A DNA stretch of 64,000 bases. Origin: an uncultured Eubacteriales bacterium. Lineage in GTDB: Bacteria; Bacillota; Clostridia; Saccharofermentanales; UBA5734. Positions within the stretch are counted from its first letter, which is position 1. Each line of letters starts with the position of its first letter. The stretch lies in contig CAILLO010000016.1 of the NCBI GenBank assembly GCA_903835065.1, forward strand, positions 1 through 64,000. Direction: 5' to 3'. The notes under the pieces were generated by a model, which saw only the letters and a list, made by a program, of their open reading frames with translations, did not search any database and was not told the DNA's origin. Of the stretch, positions 60,051-64,000 are shown piece by piece. A program made the translations under genes and the position numbers.

Positions 60051-61613
60051 TTCGCGCCGTACGCCCTTCCCGGGCCCGCCGCGGCGCGGCGTCTGTCCTG
60101 CGCGCCGTCGCCGTGCTGCTGTCGCTCGTCCTGCCGTGCCTCGTGCCGCTCCCGAAGCTGACCGGCGCGCTCGTGCCCGGCTTCGCAGCCGCCGCGGCCG
60201 CTCCGGCGGGGATTTCGGACCAGGTTTCGTTCGAGGCCTGGCTCGCGGCCGCCGGACGCCCCGTCGCGAGCCGCTACCACGCCTACCGGGCAAGTTTCGC
60301 GACCTACCGCGACTTCGGCCTGCTCGTCTACGGCTCGCCGTACCTCGTGTCGAACAACCGGTACGATGCCGCTTCCGGCCAGTACCGCTATCTGGGATAC
60401 TCCTACGACGAATTCACCTACACCAACACGTTCTTCCCCCCCCGACGCACCGGTCGGTGACCCCCAGAGCACGCCGTGGCAGTGGACGGGAAGCTGGCAG
60501 GAGATCGCCCTCGGCACCGACGCGGCCGTGAGCTGGCTGCGGCTGAGCGCGCGTGAGAAGGAGCACGTGAAGGCGTCGGTCCTTTACTACAGTGGCAGCA
60601 GCTACGGCGGGATGAACTTCCCGGCCCTCGGCCTGTCGGAGCAGAACACGGTCGTGCTGTCGCCTCCGTCCTGGACGCTCGGGTTCGCGCTGTACACGAA
60701 GCACTACTGGGGTACGGGCAACCTGCGCTACGCGACTTTCACCGGCAGGGGAATCGGGAACGTGGCCGTGGCCTGCGCGCTGGAGGAGACCGTCCACCCG
60801 GCGGACGGCACCTACGTCATCCCGGCGGATGCGGCTTCCGTGAGGATTCCCGTCCGGGTCACGGGGCGGATCGCATCCTACGGGGGCCTCGCCCGGGCCG
60901 GCGACGTCGCGCGCGTCGGGGCGTCCGCCGGCACGGCGGCCGTCGAGGGGACGGGCGCCGCGGACGAATCGGCCGAAGGCTGGTTCGAGGTGCGGAAGGA
61001 CCAGCTGGCGGGCGCCGCGTCCGCGAGCCTGACCCTGACCGGTTCGGCCTGGGCCGTGTCTGTCTTCGGGGATCCGGTCTTCGCCTCGACCGACCTGACC
61101 GTGACCGTCGCGGACGGGGCGAAGTCCGGCAGCCCGTTCCTGGAGCTCCGCATCGTCGGAGACATCGGGTACTTCCGCGGACAGACCGACCTGCTCGGGC
61201 GCTCCGTCGACCGGGACCCGCTCCGGTTCCTCGGGCTCGAGACGGTGACGGTCACCGCCGTCTTCTCGCGGACGCCGGACCGGGTCGTGTTCACTCCCGT
61301 CGGGCTGCTGTACGCCGCCGAGTTCCGCGATCCGTTCGGAAACCTGTACGCGCTGTCGCGGCTCGGCCGCCGCAGTCCGGCGTATCCGGCCGACTTCACG
61401 GTGATCCCCGCGCCGGGGCAGACGAAGGTCGCGTTCCGCTACATGCTGCCGCTCGCTCCGTCGACCGTGTCGTGGGAGGGCAGGGCGCTCCGCGGCGGCT
61501 ACCGCTTCGAGGTGAGGGCGGAATCCGCGGGCCAGTCCTGGACGCGGGCGCTGACCGGCATCGGGATCACCGGCGACGTCTTCGACGTGGTGCACCTCCA
61601 GCCCGCGGGATGA
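60047..61613 (+). pseudogene. Secreted protein gene interrupted by a C8-tract frameshift
   Basis: From a GTG overlapping the previous stop (GTGA, GGGAGG upstream) the frame encodes a signal peptide (VAVLLSLVLPCLVPLPKL) and reads to YTNTFFPP, then hits a run of eight C and stops at 60460. The frame one base over continues seamlessly as PPDAPVGDPQSTPWQWTG to a stop at 61613. With seven C the product would be a 521-residue beta-rich secreted protein (SVLYYSGSSYGGMNFPALGL). It may be a true frameshift, a sequencing error in the homopolymer, or a slippage switch. Family not recognised. Confidence 0.7.
60436..60443 (+). repeat. Poly-C (C8) tract at a frameshift point
   Basis: Eight consecutive C between TTCTT and GACG set the frame of the surrounding secreted-protein gene; seven would keep it open. 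Homopolymers of this length are prone to slippage and to sequencing error. Confidence 0.95.
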
Positions 61614-61668
61614 ACCCGCGGGTCGGGCCCGTCGTCCCGCAGACGGTTGCGCCGCGTTTCTCCGATTC

Positions 61669-61677
61669 TGCTATACT
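61669..61677 (+). promoter_or_regulatory. Extended -10 promoter of the SNF2 gene
   Basis: TGC plus TATACT (61672-61677) lies 40 bases before the TTG start. A TTGCGC at 61647 is 19 bases upstream, slightly far. Confidence 0.5.
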
Positions 61678-61716
61678 TGTTGCATCCATGCAGTTGCAGA
61701 AAAGGAGTCTCCGACG

Positions 61717-64000
61717 TTGAAACCGCATCTCGACGATGGCATCGTCTTCAGCCTCACCTCCCGTCCGACCACCTATGCCAGGGGCCGGGCCTATTTCGAG
61801 CAGGGGCGGGTCTTCTCGCTCCGGTACGACGAGCCGTCGCGCCTGCTGTCCGCCTCCGTGCGCGGCACCGAGACCTACGACGTGACGGTCCGGTTCTCGG
61901 GCGAAGGCGCCTATGAGACCTGCCGCTGCGAGTGCGAGGACTTCGCGGCCGCCGAGGGACCCTGCAAGCACGTCGTCGCCGCGATGATCGCGTCCGTCGA
62001 GCAGCAGGCGTACCGCACGGGTCGCCGCTTCGGACCGGGTTCCGAGCTGATCGAGGCGCTCGAGGGGATCGGCGAGGAGAAGACCCGGACCGAGGTGCAC
62101 CTCGAGGTCGCCCTGGCGCTGGATACGGCGGACAGCCAGCCGGTCCGCCCGGCCCTGGAGTTCCGCATCGGCATCGACAAGCTCTACAGCATCCGCAACC
62201 TCGCCGAATTCTGCGAGGCGCTGCGCACGGGCGCCGCGACGGAGGTCGGCCGCGGATTCCTGTTCGACCCGCGGCACCACCGCTTCTCCGCGACGGACCA
62301 GCGGCTCGTCGACCTGCTCGAGGAGCTCTGGGACTCCGAAGCCTTCCGCTCGCGCACCGGCCTCGTGCCGGGCAGCATCTCGCGCTCGTCCGGCCACGGC
62401 CTGTTCAAGGGCCGCCGCGTCTACCTCCCCCCGCAGGTCTTCGTGCGCACGCTGGAGCTCCTCGAGGGTTTCCGCTTCCTGTTGCGCCTGCCCGACAAGG
62501 ACGTCGGCCCGACCGTCGTCCTCCGGTCGGAGATGCCGATCGACCTCCAGATCGACCGCCGCGGCGACGGGCTGCGCCTGTCGATCCACGACGTCCCCGC
62601 CCCCGTGCCCCTGACCGAGAACGGACGCTACTGCCTGCGCGGCGAATTCGTCTTCCGGCTGGACGGCGAGCAGAAGCGCACGCTGCCGCCGATCCTGCGC
62701 GCCCTGGCCCGTTCTCCGGGCGGCATCGCCTTCTCGCCCGACGAGGAGGCCAAGGTCGTCTCCCGCGTGCTGCCACGCCTGCGCCTCGCCGGCAAGGTGC
62801 ACGTCGACGCCGACCTCGCGGACAGCCTCTACAGCGCCGGCCTCTCGCCGCGGATCTACTTCGACCGCGCGGGCGACGGCATCGCCGCCACCGTCGAGTT
62901 CTGGTACGAGGACCTCTGCATCAATCCCTTCGCCGAACCGCCGACGCAGCCCACGCCTTCGACGTCGTCCAAGGACCGGATCCTGATCCGCGACTTCGAC
63001 ACCGAGCGCGCCCTGATCGCCTTCTTCGACCGCGGCGATTTCCGCTTCCGCAACGGCACGGCCGTCCTCGTCGACGAGGACCGGCTGTACGCCTTCCTGC
63101 GGGACGACCTGCCGCTGCTCGCCGAACAGGCCGAGCTCTTCCTCTCGGAGGAGTTCCGGCGCCTGCGGATCCGCGACGCGCGCGCCTTCCGCACCGGTCT
63201 CCGCTTCGAGGAGGGCCGCAACCTCCTGTCGTTCACGTTCCAGCACGCGGAGATCACCGACCAGGAGCTCGCCCTGATCCTGTCCGCCCTGCAGAAGAAG
63301 AAGCGCTATTTCCGCCTCCGGGACGGCACCTTCGTCGACCTCGAGGACGGCCTGCTGCAGACCGTGTCCCGCACCATGGAGGAGCTCGGCCTCGACGGAG
63401 ACGCCCTGCGCAAGGGCTCGGTCGAAATGCCGACCTACCGGGCGCTCTACCTCGATTCCGAGCTCCAGCGCCTCGAGCAGGGGCGCGTCGAGCGCAACCA
63501 GGCCTTCAAGCACCTGGTGATGAGCCTTCGCGAACCGCAGGACACGGACTATCCCGTCCCCGAGGAAGTGGCCGGCGTGCTGCGCGACTACCAGCGGACC
63601 GGGTTCCGCTGGATGCGCACCCTATCCGACTTCGGCATGGGCGGCATCCTCGCGGACGACATGGGACTCGGCAAGACCCTGCAGACGTTCGCCTACCTGC
63701 TGTCCGTCCGAAAGCCCGATGACCCGCCCGCGCTGGTCGTCGCACCCTCGTCGCTGCTGTTCAACTGGCAGCAGGAGGCGGCGCGCTTCGCGCCGTCGCT
63801 GCGCACGATCGTCGTGTCGGGGCCGCCGTGCCAGCGGCAGGAGCTCATGAAGGAGTTCTCGCAGACCGACATCGTGATCACGTCGTACCCGCTGCTCCGC
63901 CGCGACATCGAGGTCTACGCGGAAATCCCCTTCTCCGCCTGCTTCCTCGACGAGGCGCAGCACATCAAGAACGCGTCCTCGGTCAACGCCCGCGCGGTCA
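61717..64000 (+). CDS. SWIM zinc-finger SNF2-family helicase (partial, cut by window end)
   Basis: At least 761 residues are visible. The N-terminus has a SWIM zinc finger (C71-x-C73 and C83-x-H85). A long middle region (about 110-600) follows, then the SNF2 ATPase start: LRDYQRTGFRWMRTLSDFGM, Walker A ADDMGLGKT near 650, ALVVAPSSLLFNW and motif II DEAQHIKN near 745. The layout matches bacterial SWIM-SNF2 proteins (DUF3670-like arrangement not confirmed), involved in DNA remodelling or repair. The TTG start follows AAGGAG by 9 bases; no ATG is well placed. The helicase C-terminal lobe lies beyond the window. Confidence 0.9.
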   Translation, partial: MKPHLDDGIVFSLTSRPTTYARGRAYFEQGRVFSLRYDEPSRLLSASVRGTETYDVTVRFSGEGAYETCRCECEDFAAAEGPCKHVVAAMIASVEQQAYRTGRRFGPGSELIEALEGIGEEKTRTEVHLEVALALDTADSQPVRPALEFRIGIDKLYSIRNLAEFCEALRTGAATEVGRGFLFDPRHHRFSATDQRLVDLLEELWDSEAFRSRTGLVPGSISRSSGHGLFKGRRVYLPPQVFVRTLELLEGFRFLLRLPDKDVGPTVVLRSEMPIDLQIDRRGDGLRLSIHDVPAPVPLTENGRYCLRGEFVFRLDGEQKRTLPPILRALARSPGGIAFSPDEEAKVVSRVLPRLRLAGKVHVDADLADSLYSAGLSPRIYFDRAGDGIAATVEFWYEDLCINPFAEPPTQPTPSTSSKDRILIRDFDTERALIAFFDRGDFRFRNGTAVLVDEDRLYAFLRDDLPLLAEQAELFLSEEFRRLRIRDARAFRTGLRFEEGRNLLSFTFQHAEITDQELALILSALQKKKRYFRLRDGTFVDLEDGLLQTVSRTMEELGLDGDALRKGSVEMPTYRALYLDSELQRLEQGRVERNQAFKHLVMSLREPQDTDYPVPEEVAGVLRDYQRTGFRWMRTLSDFGMGGILADDMGLGKTLQTFAYLLSVRKPDDPPALVVAPSSLLFNWQQEAARFAPSLRTIVVSGPPCQRQELMKEFSQTDIVITSYPLLRRDIEVYAEIPFSACFLDEAQHIKNASSVNARAV

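Noticed and set aside
1..64000. CRISPR arrays, tRNA or rRNA genes, insertion sequences
   Set aside because: No regularly spaced repeats, cloverleaf-like segments, rRNA cores, transposase motifs or flanking inverted repeats were seen on reading the window.

Overview
The window is a GC-rich bacterial chromosome segment, roughly two-thirds G+C by eye with codons almost always ending in G or C. It is densely packed with short operons whose stop and start codons often overlap (ATGA or GTGA). Strong AGGAGG ribosome sites, -10 hexamers close to TATAAT (several of the extended TGn type), many lipoproteins with Thr/Pro/Ser-rich linkers, the UPF0237-UPF0210 gene pair and a Dsr/Hdr-like redox module suggest an anaerobic, high-GC, Firmicutes-like (Clostridia) lineage. 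I infer this from gene content only; no rRNA or tRNA gene was seen. No insertion sequence, CRISPR array, prophage or replication origin was seen either.

1-9.5 kb: an odd TusA paralogue, a small membrane protein and a CobC-like phosphatase come first. A PdxA / corrinoid-activator-like ferredoxin-ASKHA protein / 5-formyl-THF cyclo-ligase operon follows. Next is a cobalamin riboswitch with an intrinsic terminator controlling a BtuF-BtuC-BtuD transporter, then an ECF-type S component. 9.5-18 kb: an ACT/UPF0210 pair and a large TPR protein. A decayed accessory patch holds a HigB-like toxin with a 1-base frameshift beside an intact HigA-like antitoxin, and an XRE gene broken by a third copy of an 8-bp repeat. 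A peptidase E homologue and a PstS-like / beta-propeller-like lipoprotein pair follow on the minus strand. 18-30.7 kb: NagB, two DUF3592-type proteins, argG-argH, an MBL/M48 operon, acetyltransferases, a cyclase-fold protein and a secreted ComEC-like MBL lipoprotein.

30.7-42.5 kb: the C-terminal remnant of an ABC exporter coupled to an FMN reductase, a radical SAM protein with a small membrane partner, sbcD-sbcC, a membrane M28 peptidase, DUF6629 and DUF1295 membrane proteins, and a small surface protein. 42.5-48.8 kb: a PAS-GGDEF-HD-GYP protein translationally coupled to a Rieske oxygenase, then a MacB-like ATPase with a giant FtsX-type permease. 48.8-52.1 kb: a DsrE-TusA-DsrM-DsrK sulfur-carrier/electron-transfer operon closed by two hairpins. 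52.1-64 kb: a class IV aminotransferase coupled to htpG, a 1300-residue purL, a secreted two-gene operon whose second gene carries a frameshifting C8 tract, and the start of a SWIM-SNF2 helicase cut by the window edge.

The most distinctive items are the minimal DsrE-TusA-DsrMK module with a CP-motif-variant TusA paralogue elsewhere in the window, the c-di-GMP enzyme coupled to a Rieske oxygenase, and two loci where a short repeat (8-bp x3, C8) sets the reading frame. Three genes also share a -10-N6-ATG arrangement without a ribosome site, suggesting leaderless transcripts.
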